Made by a program: the position numbers and the translations under genes. A DNA stretch of 64,000 nt from Halomonas jincaotanensis (GTDB lineage Bacteria; Pseudomonadota; Gammaproteobacteria; Pseudomonadales; Halomonadaceae), in assembly GCF_018448785.1 (NCBI RefSeq), contig NZ_JAHCLU010000006.1, forward strand, positions 62,001 to 126,000. Direction: 5' to 3'. How positions within the stretch are numbered: position 1 is the first letter of the stretch; each line of letters starts with the position of its first letter. The notes beneath the pieces are model-generated. The model made no database searches. It saw nothing but the letters and a program-made list of their open reading frames with translations, and had not been told where the DNA came from. Positions 15,358-27,024 of this stretch are shown here, in pieces.

Positions 15358-16206
15358 ATGCTTTCCTACCAGCATGCCTACCACGCCGGTAACTTCGCCG
15401 ATGTTCACAAGCATCTGACGCTGTTTGCTGTCATCGACCACCTGCTGCGAAAAGCCTCTCCGATCACCTATATCGATACCCATGCAGGTCGCGGTCTCTA
15501 TCCCTTGGCAGCCGAGGAGACGGCGAGGCTCCAGGAATACCAAGACGGCGTCGTGCGGCTTTGGCAGGCGCGGAACCGTCTCAGCGAGACGCCGCTGCTC
15601 GGCGAGTGGCTCTCGGCGCTGGGTCGGGTCCAGGATCAGGATAACCGGCTCGACTACTATCCCGGCTCACCTTGGTGGTTATCCGATCGGCTGCGGCAAC
15701 AGGACAGTCTCAAGCTCATCGAACTGCACCCAGTGGAGCATGGTCATCTAATGCAGCAGTCCCTGCCATCCAACGTGCAGCGATTGCACGGCGATGGACT
15801 CAAGGAACTGGATCGGCGACTACCGGTGAAGACGCCACGGCTGTGCGTGCTGATCGACCCGAGTTACGAGCGCAAGGACGAGTATGACGAGGTGGCCAGG
15901 ACAGCCATCAAGGCCATGGCCAAGGTGCGCCATGCAGTGTTGCTGATCTGGTATCCACTACTGCCATCAGGCCGGCACCGGGAATTGCTTGATGCCCTGC
16001 GAACAGGCGGCCTGCGCAAGGTGTGGCGCAGCGAGCTTATCCGCCCGGCGTCCCTGGGCCAACAGCATGGGATGCAGGGTAGCGGGATGCTGGTGATCAA
16101 TCCGCCCTGGGGACTGGAGGAGCGCCTTGTCACGGCCATGAGCGCTATCACGCTTCTGCTCGGCGAAGCGGTTCGCTACCAGCATGATTGGTGGGTAGTC
16201 GAGTAG
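15358..16206 (+). CDS. rlmJ: 23S rRNA (adenine2030-N6)-methyltransferase RlmJ
   Basis: Methylates A2030 of 23S rRNA. The product has 282 residues, matching the family. The N-terminal YQHAYHAGNFADVHKH is diagnostic, and THAGRGLY is the SAM-binding loop. The catalytic motif, normally DPPYE, here reads DPSYE (residues about 167-171), a notable substitution at the second proline. The gene is monocistronic after a terminator and converges on mnmE. Confidence 0.93.
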   Translation: MLSYQHAYHAGNFADVHKHLTLFAVIDHLLRKASPITYIDTHAGRGLYPLAAEETARLQEYQDGVVRLWQARNRLSETPLLGEWLSALGRVQDQDNRLDYYPGSPWWLSDRLRQQDSLKLIELHPVEHGHLMQQSLPSNVQRLHGDGLKELDRRLPVKTPRLCVLIDPSYERKDEYDEVARTAIKAMAKVRHAVLLIWYPLLPSGRHRELLDALRTGGLRKVWRSELIRPASLGQQHGMQGSGMLVINPPWGLEERLVTAMSAITLLLGEAVRYQHDWWVVE

Positions 16207-16216
16207 CCAGATGGCC

Positions 16217-17587
16217 TCACTTGCCGATGCAGAAACTTCCGAAAATCTCGCCGAGCAGGTCGTCGGCGCTGAATTCCCCGGTGATCTCGCCCAATGCTTG
16301 CTGGGCATCTCGCAGATCCTCGGCGAGCAGTTCACCGGCGCCAAAGCCACGTAATTGACTCTCGCCGTTAGTCAGCGCTTGCTTCGCGCGGTCCAAGGCG
16401 TCCAAGTGGCGTCGCCGGGCTGAGAAGCGACCCTCTGTGGTCATGGAATAGCCCATCACCGCCTTGAGATGCTCCTTCAGCGTTTCCACCCCGGCGCCGG
16501 TCTTCGCCGAGAGCCGCACGATCGGCGTTGCCGCTGATACGCTGACTCCCGGCGCTTCTCGGCTGGTATCGATCTTGTTGCGCACCAGCGTAAGACGTGA
16601 GGCGTCCTGCAGGCGATCAACAAAGTCGGGCCAGATGGCCCTGGGGTCGATTTCCGTCGTGGTGCTGGCATCCACCAGCAGCAGGATACGATCAGCTTTT
16701 TCGATCTCGGCCCAGGCGCGGGCCACGCCGATCTTCTCGACGGCGTCTGGCGTGTCCCGCAACCCGGCCGTATCGATGATATGCAAGGGCATGCCGTCGA
16801 GGTGAATTTGCTCGCGAAGCACGTCACGCGTGGTGCCCTCGATTGCGGTGACGATGGCAGTTTCATGTTCGGTCAGCGCATTGAGCAGGCTGGACTTACC
16901 GGCGTTGGGGCGTCCGGCAATCACCACGTTCATACCCTCGCGCATCAGCGCCCCCTGACCCGCGGCGATGCGCACCTGGCCAAGTTCCTTGATGACAACC
17001 TGGAGCATTTCGGCGACCTTGCCATCGCCCAGGAAATCGATCTCTTCCTCGGGAAAATCGATGGCCGCCTCGACATAAATACGCAGTTCGATGAGTCGCT
17101 GGACCAGCGCCTGCACACGATGTGAAAACTCACCCTGCAGTGAGCGCAAGGCATTCTCGGCGGCGGCGCGTGAGCTGGCTTCGATGAGATCAGCGATGGC
17201 CTCGGCCTGGGCCAGGTCGAGCTTGTCATTGAGAAAGGCGCGTTCGGAGAATTCGCCGGGGCGCGCCAGGCGCGCGCCTAATTGAACACAGCGCTCCAGC
17301 AGCAGGTCCATGATCACGGGGCCCCCGTGGCCCTGCAGTTCCAGCACGTCTTCACCGGTGAAGGAGCGAGGCCCAGGAAAGAACAGGGCGATGCCCTCGT
17401 CGAGAATGGCTGTCTCGCCGTAGAAGGGGCCGTACTGCGCCTGACGAGGGGTTGGGGTATGAGGCAGCATGGCCGCTGCTATCTTGCTGCAGGTCGGTCC
17501 GGAAACACGGATGATGCCCACACCACCGCGTCCCGGCGGGGTGGCGAGAGCCGCGATGGTGTCCTGACGATAAAGCATGTCCGGCAT
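16217..17587 (-). CDS. mnmE: tRNA uridine-5-carboxymethylaminomethyl modification GTPase MnmE
   Basis: With MnmG it makes the cmnm5 modification of U34 in tRNAs. The product has 456 residues. The N-terminal formyl-THF-binding domain starts [23 protein letters not shown]. The inserted G domain has [17 protein letters not shown] and NKID. The C-terminal FCIGK with the conserved cysteine is intact. The ATG at 17587 is chosen because GAGGAG lies 7 nt before it; the frame is open nine codons further up. It follows yidC past a terminator. Confidence 0.97.
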   Translation of the reverse strand: MPDMLYRQDTIAALATPPGRGGVGIIRVSGPTCSKIAAAMLPHTPTPRQAQYGPFYGETAILDEGIALFFPGPRSFTGEDVLELQGHGGPVIMDLLLERCVQLGARLARPGEFSERAFLNDKLDLAQAEAIADLIEASSRAAAENALRSLQGEFSHRVQALVQRLIELRIYVEAAIDFPEEEIDFLGDGKVAEMLQVVIKELGQVRIAAGQGALMREGMNVVIAGRPNAGKSSLLNALTEHETAIVTAIEGTTRDVLREQIHLDGMPLHIIDTAGLRDTPDAVEKIGVARAWAEIEKADRILLLVDASTTTEIDPRAIWPDFVDRLQDASRLTLVRNKIDTSREAPGVSVSAATPIVRLSAKTGAGVETLKEHLKAVMGYSMTTEGRFSARRRHLDALDRAKQALTNGESQLRGFGAGELLAEDLRDAQQALGEITGEFSADDLLGEIFGSFCIGK

Positions 17588-17638
17588 CGTCTTCTCCTCG
17601 GGGTGCAGCGCCATTGTCGGTATCGTTTGTCACAAACA

Positions 17639-17668
17639 CCAGGCCCCCGCACAAAGGCGGGGGCCTGG
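17639..17668 (-). terminator. Terminator hairpin between yidC and mnmE
   Basis: A perfect 12-bp stem (CCAGGCCCCCGC with GCGGGGGCCTGG) and a 6-nt loop, followed on the minus strand by TGTTTGTG. It starts 22 nt after the yidC stop and should end or attenuate the rpmH-rnpA-yidC transcript before mnmE. Confidence 0.75.
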
Positions 17669-17689
17669 AGGTGGACAGCAGGGTGAGGC

Positions 17690-19372
17690 CTATTTGGTCT
17701 TTAGGCCCTTGCCGATGCTGGGGTCCCTCTCGATCTTGCGCGTGATCACGTACTGTTGGGCAATCGAGATGCAGTTGTTGACCACCCAGTAGATGACCAG
17801 ACCAGCCGGGAACCACAGGAAGAAGAAAGTGAAGACGATTGGCAGCATCTTCATGATCTTCGCCTGCATGGGGTCCGGCGGCGTCGGGTTGAGCTGCTGT
17901 TGGACGAACATCGAGGCGCCCATCAGGATCGGCAGGATGAAGTAGGGGTCCTTCACCGACAAATCTTGAATCCAGAAGATGAACGGCGCATGACGTAGTT
18001 CCACTGATTCCAGCAGCATCCAGTACAGGGCAATGAAGACCGGCATCTGCACCAGGATCGGCAAACAACCACCCAGAGGATTGATCTTCTCCTTCTGGTA
18101 GAACTTCATCATCTCCTGGGACATCTTCTGGCGATCGTCGCCGTACTGTTCCTTGAGACGTTGCATCTCCGGACCCAGTTTGCGCATGCGACCCATGGAC
18201 TTGTAGGCCTTGGCGGAGAGAGGCCACAGTGCCAGCTTGACCACGATAGTCAGAACCACGATGGACCAACCCCAATTGCCGAGCAGGTCATGGATCTGAT
18301 CGAGAAGCCAGAACAACGGATTGGCAATGAACCATAGCCAACCGAAATCGACGGTCAGTTTAAGGTTGGGCGCCACCTGTTCGAGATAGTCCTGAACCTT
18401 GGGGCCCATATACAGGGTGGCGCCGAGGCGTGCCTGTCCGTCGGCTGCCAGGTTCTGGGTCGCACCAGCGAAGGCGGCGACATTACGATTCTGCGAGTCG
18501 GTCGTCGCGTAGTAGAGGTTTTGCTGATCTTGGGGTGGTGCCCAGGCGGACACGAAGTAGTGCTGGATGATGGCGACCCAGCCACCTTCGGCATCCCGGT
18601 TGGGGAAGTCGCCACTCTTGATGGCATCGAAGTCGATCTTCTGGTATCGGTCCTCTGGCGAGGAATAGGCGGCTCCCAGGTAGGAGCTCATCCCCATGGC
18701 AGGACCGCTGGTGGGATCCGGGCTCTCATCGCGGGCCAACTGGCCAATGAAGCGGGTCGTCAGGGCCTCTTCGGTGTTGTTGGTCAGAAAATATTCGACG
18801 TCAACTGCATAGTCCCCGCGCTCGAACGTCAGCCGTTTAGTGATGTCGACACCGTTTACCTCGGCAGTCAGATCCACCTCCAGGCGATCGTCATCCTGCG
18901 TCATGCGATACTCGTTCTGCTCGGCACTGAACGCGATGCGTCCCTCGTGGCCTTCCAACTGGAGGCCGGAGCGGGCCACATAGCTGCGCGTCTGGCTGTC
19001 GGAGAGCAGAACATAAGGCCGATCGGAGTCCAGCGTGAGGCGATGGTCGGGAAGCGCCGCGTAAACGATATCGCCCCCTTGAGGGTCGATTCGTACGTCG
19101 AGCACATCAGTGACCACTGCTACCAGATCGCGGGTATTGTCGGTGGCCGGGGCGTCGGGCATTGCCTCGGCACCTTGATCCTGGCTCGAGGAGGTCGAGG
19201 GGACCGCCAGGTCACCTCCGTTGGTGTCAGCAGGTTCGCGCTGCTCGTCGCCGGAAATGGCCGGGGCGTCGGGCAGCGTGGTCACTTGCCCGTAATCCTG
19301 ATTCCACTGCACCACCAGCAAATAGGCGAGCAGTGCCAGAGGAACCAGCAATAGGAGTCGTTTTACGTCCAT
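17690..19372 (-). CDS. yidC: Membrane protein insertase YidC
   Basis: Inserts and folds inner-membrane proteins, alone or with the Sec translocon. The product has 560 residues, as usual for gram-negative YidC. It has a signal-anchor at residues 4-24 (LLLLVPLALLAYLLVV), a large periplasmic domain to about residue 340, and five C-terminal membrane segments including LGGCLPILVQMPVFIALYWML and WFPAGLVIYWVVNN. The ATG at 19372 is chosen because it starts the anchor; the frame runs 31 codons upstream across what may be yidD remains. Confidence 0.97.
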   Translation of the reverse strand: MDVKRLLLLVPLALLAYLLVVQWNQDYGQVTTLPDAPAISGDEQREPADTNGGDLAVPSTSSSQDQGAEAMPDAPATDNTRDLVAVVTDVLDVRIDPQGGDIVYAALPDHRLTLDSDRPYVLLSDSQTRSYVARSGLQLEGHEGRIAFSAEQNEYRMTQDDDRLEVDLTAEVNGVDITKRLTFERGDYAVDVEYFLTNNTEEALTTRFIGQLARDESPDPTSGPAMGMSSYLGAAYSSPEDRYQKIDFDAIKSGDFPNRDAEGGWVAIIQHYFVSAWAPPQDQQNLYYATTDSQNRNVAAFAGATQNLAADGQARLGATLYMGPKVQDYLEQVAPNLKLTVDFGWLWFIANPLFWLLDQIHDLLGNWGWSIVVLTIVVKLALWPLSAKAYKSMGRMRKLGPEMQRLKEQYGDDRQKMSQEMMKFYQKEKINPLGGCLPILVQMPVFIALYWMLLESVELRHAPFIFWIQDLSVKDPYFILPILMGASMFVQQQLNPTPPDPMQAKIMKMLPIVFTFFFLWFPAGLVIYWVVNNCISIAQQYVITRKIERDPSIGKGLKTK

Positions 19373-19377
19373 GAGGG

Positions 19378-19590
19378 ATCTGCCCGATGGGGGGTTAACA
19401 TTCCGATAGCCATCTTGCGGCTGCATGCCTGATAGACGCAAAAGCCTGGCAGGGGCAGGCTGCATGTCGGTCGCGACGATACTTCGCTTGGTGCGCTAGC
19501 AAACAGGCGGTTCCGGATAAGGGCCGTCATACAGTCTCCATGAGGCTGTCGATTGGCTTGACTGAGACGTGGTGGTAACGGTGGTCGCAC
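19378..19590 (-). pseudogene. Possible decayed yidD between rnpA and yidC
   Basis: YidD (a short membrane-insertion factor) normally fills the gap between rnpA and yidC, but no intact copy is here. Weak echoes remain in two frames. One reads MTALIRNRLFASAP then RPTCS, like the ALIR, ISP and FTPTCS landmarks of YidD. The other reads LLRLSGMQPQDGYRNVNPPSG, like its KCHP-GGDDPVPPG end. The middle is missing and the frame changes. Too short and diverged for certainty; a plain spacer is the alternative. Confidence 0.3.
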
Positions 19591-19603
19591 GAGGTTTATC
19601 GCT

Positions 19604-19981
19604 TTAGGTCGTTATCAATGACGCATTGCGTGCATCACGCTCAAGGCGTCGCCACATACCGTGGATCTGACGATGCAAGGTGTCATTATCCAGCTCCTGG
19701 ACCCCTCGCTTGGCCAATACGACAATATCCACAGCGGGCAAACGGCCTTGTTGCAAACGCACCGACTCACGGACTAACCGTTTGAAGCGGTTGCGATCAA
19801 CGGCACGTCGAACGTTCTTCTTGCTCACGATCAGCCCGAGCCGAGGATGACCCAATTCATTGGGCATGGCCAAGGCCATTAGCCCTTTGCCATGAACCTT
19901 GTAAACAGCTTTGTCGAATACATTCCTGTACTCCTCGGCGTTCAGCAAGCGAAGACACCGAGGGAAGCTCTGACGAGACAC
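19604..19981 (-). CDS. rnpA: Ribonuclease P protein component
   Basis: Protein subunit that supports the RNase P RNA in 5' maturation of tRNAs. The product has 125 residues. The RNR core is visible in KKNVRRAVDRNRFKRLVRES (residues 54-73), after the LGLIVSKK strand. The start codon is GTG at 19981. It begins 13 nt after the rpmH stop, so the two share a transcript. Confidence 0.95.
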   Translation of the reverse strand: MSRQSFPRCLRLLNAEEYRNVFDKAVYKVHGKGLMALAMPNELGHPRLGLIVSKKNVRRAVDRNRFKRLVRESVRLQQGRLPAVDIVVLAKRGVQELDNDTLHRQIHGMWRRLERDARNASLITT

Positions 19982-19994
19982 TAATGAGCCGCGT

Positions 19995-20129
19995 TCAGGC
20001 GCTTAGACGCTTGCGACCCTTGGCGCGACGACGTGCCAGAATGGCGCGACCGTTCTTGGTTGCCATGCGAGCACGAAAGCCGTGCACACGCTTGCGCTTG
20101 AGAACGCTAGGTTGAAAAGTGCGCTTCAT
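19995..20129 (-). CDS. rpmH: 50S ribosomal protein L34
   Basis: A 44-residue, very basic ribosomal protein: begins [20 protein letters not shown] and ends GRKRLSA. This is the standard L34 sequence and length. It heads the rpmH-rnpA-yidC transcript, which runs away from the origin; dnaA runs the other way. Confidence 0.97.
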   Translation of the reverse strand: MKRTFQPSVLKRKRVHGFRARMATKNGRAILARRRAKGRKRLSA

Positions 20130-20662
20130 AACTGGTTATTCCCACGTGATTTTTTAGACAAATCGGCAAGTTCGAGACATCTGAGCTACCCGTTAGGGTA
20201 TCAGGGGTCGTTTGACTCAAGACCGGAAATTGTAGTGATTTCGCTGCGCGGGTGCAATTCTTCTTGTCGATATGCTGAGATCAGGCCAGGAGAAACATCG
20301 ACGAAACCCGCGAGTGAAAGGCTGGCTCGGCATCCGGCACAGGTGGCTGCACGGACAATGCTGGGGATCTTTTCTGTTGATAAAGCGTAAAATATTTTAA
20401 TTATCAGTAATTTAATGTGTTATTTGTTTTGTGAACAAAGCATACAATTGTAGCTTGACCATCCTTATCCGATGCTCTGAGCGGTGAATGTGATTCACAC
20501 GTGAGGCGGTGCGTAATCGAAGAGAGGTGCCTGGTTTGTCTTAGGATGCGGCTTTTAGAGGATGTCGTTTTCCACAATCTATCGCAAGGCAGGGCTCGTG
20601 TGGATAACTTTGCTGCTGGACGATACAATACTCGGCCGTTTTCCGATCAATGGTGAGGTCGC
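20130..20662. other. Probable replication origin region between rpmH and dnaA
   Basis: 533 bp without a gene, flanked by divergent rpmH and dnaA as in many gammaproteobacterial origins. A very A+T-rich stretch at 20384-20427 could be the unwinding element. DnaA-box candidates are TGTTGATAA (20375-20383, one mismatch), TTATCCGAT (20465-20473, weak), TTTTCCACA (20568-20576, one mismatch) and the exact TGTGGATAA (20599-20607). The region must also hold the rpmH and dnaA promoters. Four boxes is few for an origin, so the working origin may extend into the dnaA-dnaN gap or further. Confidence 0.65.
20599..20607 (-). promoter_or_regulatory. Consensus DnaA box upstream of dnaA
   Basis: An exact DnaA box (TTATCCACA on the minus strand) 56 nt before the dnaA start. 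It overlaps the place where a -35 box would sit 17 nt ahead of TACAAT (20624-20629), which suits autorepression of dnaA. Confidence 0.7.
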
Positions 20663-22138
20663 GTGTCGCTTGCGCTTTGGCAACAATGTCTGGACTCCCT
20701 ACAGGACGAATTGAGCTCACAGCAGTTCAATACCTGGATCCGTCCCCTGCAGGCGGAAGAAGGCGAGGCCAATGAGCTGTGTCTGCTGGCGCCGAATCGG
20801 TTTGTCCGTGACTGGGTCAGCGACAAGTATGCCAAGCGTATCAGTGAGCTGATGCGAGATCTCTCGCCGGCCAAGCCCCCGAAAGTAGTGTTGACGGTGG
20901 GCAGTCGCCGTCGAACTACCCCCCCTCAGCCGCGCGATCTCGGCAACCCCGTATCAGCGACACCACCAGTCCAGCAACAACCCGGAACGCCCTCGGTGCG
21001 AACGCCGAGGCGGGGTACGAGAGATGATGAGCGTGAGATAGACGTGCTACGCGAGGAACAGGAGGGGACGCGTCGGCCCGCAGAGCGGCAGGTACAGGTG
21101 GAGGGTGGCCTCAAGCATCACAGTGGCCTTAATCCTAATTTCACCTTCGAAACCTTCGTTGAGGGTAAATCGAATCAGCTTGCCAGAGCGGCTTCTCGAC
21201 AGGTTTCCGAGAATCCCGGCGGAGCTTATAACCCATTGTTCCTTTACGGTGGCGTAGGCTTGGGCAAGACGCACCTAATGCATGCAGTGGGCAACGCTCT
21301 GTCCATTCGACGTGAGAATGCGCAAGTGATTTACCTGCATTCCGAGCGTTTCGTGGCCGACATGGTCAAGGCACTTCAGCTCAACGCCATCAATGACTTC
21401 AAGCGTTTCTACCGTAGTGTCGATGCTTTACTGATCGATGATATTCAGTTCTTCGCCGGTAAGGAGCGTTCACAAGAAGAGTTCTTCCACACCTTCAACG
21501 CTCTTCTTGAAGGTGGCCAACAAATGATCCTGACCTCGGATCGTTATCCCAAGGAAATCAGCGGTGTAGAGGAACGTCTCAAGTCACGTTTTGGATGGGG
21601 TTTAACAGTTGCCATTGAGCCTCCCGAGCTCGAGACGCGTGTGGCGATTCTGATGAAGAAGGCCGACCAGGCGAAGGTCGATCTGCCAAATGATGCAGCC
21701 TTTTTTATTGCTCAGAAAATACGCTCCAACGTGCGTGAGCTGGAAGGCGCCCTGAAAAAGGTGATTGCCGACTCCCATTTCATGGGTAAACCGATCACTC
21801 AAGATTTCATTCGTGAGTCACTCAAGGATCTGTTGGCGTTACAAGACAAGCAGGTTGGCGTCGATAACATCCAGCGTACCGTAGCCGAATATTACAAGAT
21901 TAAGCTTTCCGATCTCTTGTCCAAGCGGCGTTCGCGTTCAGTGGCCAGGCCTCGTCAGGTCGCCATGGCGCTAGCCAAGGAGCTGACCAATCACAGTTTG
22001 CCGGAGATCGGCGATGCTTTTGGGGGGCGTGATCACACCACCGTCTTGCATGCCTGCCGCAAAGTGAAATCCTTGCAGGAAGAAAGCGCGGATATCCGCG
22101 AAGACTACAAGAATCTGCTGCGGTTATTGACGAGCTGA
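20663..22138 (+). CDS. dnaA: Chromosomal replication initiator protein DnaA
   Basis: Binds origin DnaA boxes and opens the duplex. The product has 491 residues from a GTG start. Domain I covers residues 1-85 ([23 protein letters not shown]). A hydrophilic domain II of about 70 residues follows. Domain III is the AAA+ core, with Walker [10 protein letters not shown] and Walker B LLIDDIQF. Domain IV ends with the DNA-binding signature [14 protein letters not shown]. It heads the dnaA-dnaN-recF-gyrB series. Confidence 0.98.
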   Translation: MSLALWQQCLDSLQDELSSQQFNTWIRPLQAEEGEANELCLLAPNRFVRDWVSDKYAKRISELMRDLSPAKPPKVVLTVGSRRRTTPPQPRDLGNPVSATPPVQQQPGTPSVRTPRRGTRDDEREIDVLREEQEGTRRPAERQVQVEGGLKHHSGLNPNFTFETFVEGKSNQLARAASRQVSENPGGAYNPLFLYGGVGLGKTHLMHAVGNALSIRRENAQVIYLHSERFVADMVKALQLNAINDFKRFYRSVDALLIDDIQFFAGKERSQEEFFHTFNALLEGGQQMILTSDRYPKEISGVEERLKSRFGWGLTVAIEPPELETRVAILMKKADQAKVDLPNDAAFFIAQKIRSNVRELEGALKKVIADSHFMGKPITQDFIRESLKDLLALQDKQVGVDNIQRTVAEYYKIKLSDLLSKRRSRSVARPRQVAMALAKELTNHSLPEIGDAFGGRDHTTVLHACRKVKSLQEESADIREDYKNLLRLLTS

Positions 22139-22211
22139 ACATCAGTAACCCCGCTCAGTTGGCCGCTATGTACCGGTCATCACCCCTATCAGCACAAGAT
22201 GTGGAGCTGAC

Positions 22212-23315
22212 ATGAAATTTTCCATCTCCCGAGAAGCTCTGCTGCGCCCGTTGACGCTGGTTGCCGGCGTAGTGGAGCGTCGCCAGACCTTGCCGGTGTT
22301 GTCCAATGTGCTCATTCAGGTCGATAACGATCAGTTGGCACTAACCGGCACCGATCTTGAGGTCGAGCTGATCGGGCGCACCGTCGCTAGCCTGGTAGAG
22401 ACCCCCGGTGCCGTTACAGTGCCAGCTCGCAAACTGATGGATATCTGCAAGTCGTTGCCGGAGCAGGCCGATATTCAGCTCGCACTGGAAGATGGGCGTG
22501 CCGTACTGCGTAGCGGTCGCTCGCGATTTACCTTGTCGACGCTTCCCGCCGCCGAATTTCCCAACATTGAAGAGAGCGAGGGGAGTACCGAGCTGAGTCT
22601 GCCGCGAGGAACACTCAAGCAGCTGATCGACACGACGTCCTTTGCGATGGCGCAGCAGGATGTTCGCTATTATCTCAACGGTATGCTGCTTGAGCTACGT
22701 TCCAATCTGGTGCGTGCTGTGGCCACCGATGGCCACCGTCTGGCCGTGTGCGCGCGTCCGGCGGAAATACACGTTGAGACGCCACAGCGATTGATCGTAC
22801 CGCGTAAGGGCATTATCGAGCTCGCCAGGCTGCTGGACGACAGTGATGAGCCCGTTACGCTGACCTTAGGCTCCAACCACCTGCGTGCGCACACCGGTGA
22901 TTTCACGTTCACGTCTAAGCTGGTGGATGGCAAGTTCCCCGATTATGAACGTGTGGTCCCCAAGGGCGGCGACAAGGTGCTGATTGCCGATCGTACCGAG
23001 TTGCGTCGGGTGCTGTCACGCACGGCGATTCTGTCCAACGAAAAGTATCGGGGTGTCCGCCTTCACTTGGAGGAGGCCAACCTCAAGGTGATGGCGAATA
23101 ACCCTGAGCAGGAAGAAGCCGAAGAGAATGTGGCCATTGAGTATTCAGGCCCGGCGATGGAAATTGGCTTCAATGTCGGGTATCTGGTCGATGTGCTGGG
23201 TGTATTGGACGAGGATCGCGTCCAGATGACGCTCGCCGACTCCAACAGTAGTGCTCTGCTAGAAGAGCCTGGCGGCGGCGATGCGCTGTATGTCGTCATG
23301 CCAATGCGCCTCTAA
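22212..23315 (+). CDS. dnaN: DNA polymerase III sliding clamp (beta subunit)
   Basis: Ring-shaped processivity factor for DNA polymerase III. The product has 367 residues, the standard length, with three repeated clamp domains. The start MKFSISREALLRPLTLVAGVVERR and the end YVVMPMRL are typical. It lies 73 nt after dnaA with no terminator visible between them. Confidence 0.98.
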   Translation: MKFSISREALLRPLTLVAGVVERRQTLPVLSNVLIQVDNDQLALTGTDLEVELIGRTVASLVETPGAVTVPARKLMDICKSLPEQADIQLALEDGRAVLRSGRSRFTLSTLPAAEFPNIEESEGSTELSLPRGTLKQLIDTTSFAMAQQDVRYYLNGMLLELRSNLVRAVATDGHRLAVCARPAEIHVETPQRLIVPRKGIIELARLLDDSDEPVTLTLGSNHLRAHTGDFTFTSKLVDGKFPDYERVVPKGGDKVLIADRTELRRVLSRTAILSNEKYRGVRLHLEEANLKVMANNPEQEEAEENVAIEYSGPAMEIGFNVGYLVDVLGVLDEDRVQMTLADSNSSALLEEPGGGDALYVVMPMRL

Positions 23316-23323
23316 GTGGAATA

Positions 23324-24475
23324 GTGGCGCTTCCCCAGCGTCGCCTAACGGACTTCCTCGTGCCTCTCGATCGTCTTGTTTTCCAGGGCCTGCGTAATCT
23401 TGAGATCCTCGACCTGAGACCCGGGCCGAGGATCAACCTTGTTAGTGGTCCCAATGGTAGCGGCAAGACAAGCCTTCTCGAAGGTATTCATATACTTGGC
23501 ATGGGTCGCTCCTTCCGCACCCGCCAACTTCGCCATGCCATCTGCCACGATGCTGAGGCCTTGACTGTTCATGGACGATTCGTCGGCGACCCACCAACTC
23601 CCTTCGGTGTACGCCGTCATCGCAAGGCCAGTGAACTCGAGATACGCATTGCCGGTGAGCGAATCAACCGCATTGCCGAACTGGTCGACCTTCTGCCGCT
23701 TCAGCTGATCAATTCCGATGCTTTCCGCCTTCTGGAAGGTGCCCCGTCTGCTCGGCGGGAGTTTCTCGATTGGGGTGTGTTTCACGTGAAACATGAGTTC
23801 CTTGATGCCTGGCATCGGGTTCGCCGGGCTCTCAAACATCGGAACGCCCTGCTCAGGCATGGTAGAATACACGATGCTTCTATGTCGGTTTGGGAGCATG
23901 AGTTGGTGCATTGGAGTGAGCGGATCGACGCCATGCGCCGTGATTGGATGGCGGCTTTCCTGCCGGTCTTCGAGAATACCTTAGACGGTCTGTTGCCCTT
24001 GCAAGGCCTCGAGCTTCGTTACTCCCGCGGATGGGATGCTCGACGCGAGCTCGCCGACATCCTCCGTCTGGGACGTGAAACAGATCGTCAGATGGGTTTC
24101 ACGCAGCAGGGGCCTCAACGCGCGGATCTACGCATACGCTTGGCGCGGCGTCCCGCTGTTGAGGTATTGTCTCGCGGTCAGCAGAAGCTGGTCGTTAGTG
24201 CCTTGAAGCTTTCCCAAGGACGGCTCCTCGAAGCGAGCACTGGTCGCACCTGCATTTACTTGATCGACGATCTTCCCGCGGAACTCGATGGCCATCATCG
24301 GCGTGCCTTCTGCGGTTGGCTCGAAAGAATGCATTGCCAGGTTTTCATCACCAGTGTTGAACATGGTGTGCTGACAGACCTATGGCGATCCGACACATCA
24401 GTGGAGATGTTTCACGTGGAACACTCCGAGAAAGGAGCAGGACGCTTGCTGCCCTTTGACAGACAGACTTTATGA
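23324..24475 (+). CDS. recF: DNA replication and repair protein RecF
   Basis: Loads RecA at gapped DNA through the RecFOR pathway. The product has 383 residues. Walker A GPNGSGKTS is near residues 43-51, and the ABC-type signature LSRGQQKLVVSALKL lies in the C-terminal part. The GTG at 23324 is 8 nt after dnaN; a second GTG at 23360, just before PLDRLVFQGLRNLE, is an alternative start that matches the family N-terminus better. Two parS sites are embedded in the coding sequence, encoding FHVKHE and FHVEHSE. Confidence 0.95.
   Translation: MALPQRRLTDFLVPLDRLVFQGLRNLEILDLRPGPRINLVSGPNGSGKTSLLEGIHILGMGRSFRTRQLRHAICHDAEALTVHGRFVGDPPTPFGVRRHRKASELEIRIAGERINRIAELVDLLPLQLINSDAFRLLEGAPSARREFLDWGVFHVKHEFLDAWHRVRRALKHRNALLRHGRIHDASMSVWEHELVHWSERIDAMRRDWMAAFLPVFENTLDGLLPLQGLELRYSRGWDARRELADILRLGRETDRQMGFTQQGPQRADLRIRLARRPAVEVLSRGQQKLVVSALKLSQGRLLEASTGRTCIYLIDDLPAELDGHHRRAFCGWLERMHCQVFITSVEHGVLTDLWRSDTSVEMFHVEHSEKGAGRLLPFDRQTL
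23778..23793. promoter_or_regulatory. parS centromere site 1 (inside recF)
   Basis: TGTTTCACGTGAAACA, the exact 16-bp ParB-binding palindrome. It is read as FHVKH within recF. Confidence 0.92.
24408..24423. promoter_or_regulatory. parS centromere site 2 (inside recF)
   Basis: TGTTTCACGTGGAACA, one base from the perfect palindrome and a common natural parS variant. It encodes FHVEH near the RecF C-terminus. Confidence 0.88.
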
Positions 24476-24483
24476 TGGAGTAG

Positions 24484-26907
<2,424 letters not shown>

Positions 26908-26927
26908 GCCCTGCCCGACAGGTATGA

Positions 26928-26943
26928 TGTTTCACGTGGAACA
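26928..26943. promoter_or_regulatory. parS centromere site 3 (after gyrB)
   Basis: TGTTTCACGTGGAACA, the same variant as site 2, between the gyrB stop and its terminator. Confidence 0.9.
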
Positions 26944-26960
26944 TTGATCGCTTTATCAAT

Positions 26961-26997
26961 AGAATCCGGCCCGTTTCGTCACAACGGGCCGGATTCT
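26961..26997. terminator. Bidirectional terminator between gyrB and gmhB
   Basis: A perfect 15-bp stem (AGAATCCGGCCCGTT with AACGGGCCGGATTCT) with a 7-nt loop and GTTT after it. It lies between the convergent gyrB and gmhB genes and can serve both. Confidence 0.85.
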
Positions 26998-27024
26998 GTT
27001 TAGGCATTAATATTAGCCTTGGCT

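Noticed and set aside
20082..20390. A 102-codon plus-strand frame across rpmH and the origin gap
   Set aside because: It is antisense to rpmH and then crosses the origin region; no family features or ribosome-binding site.
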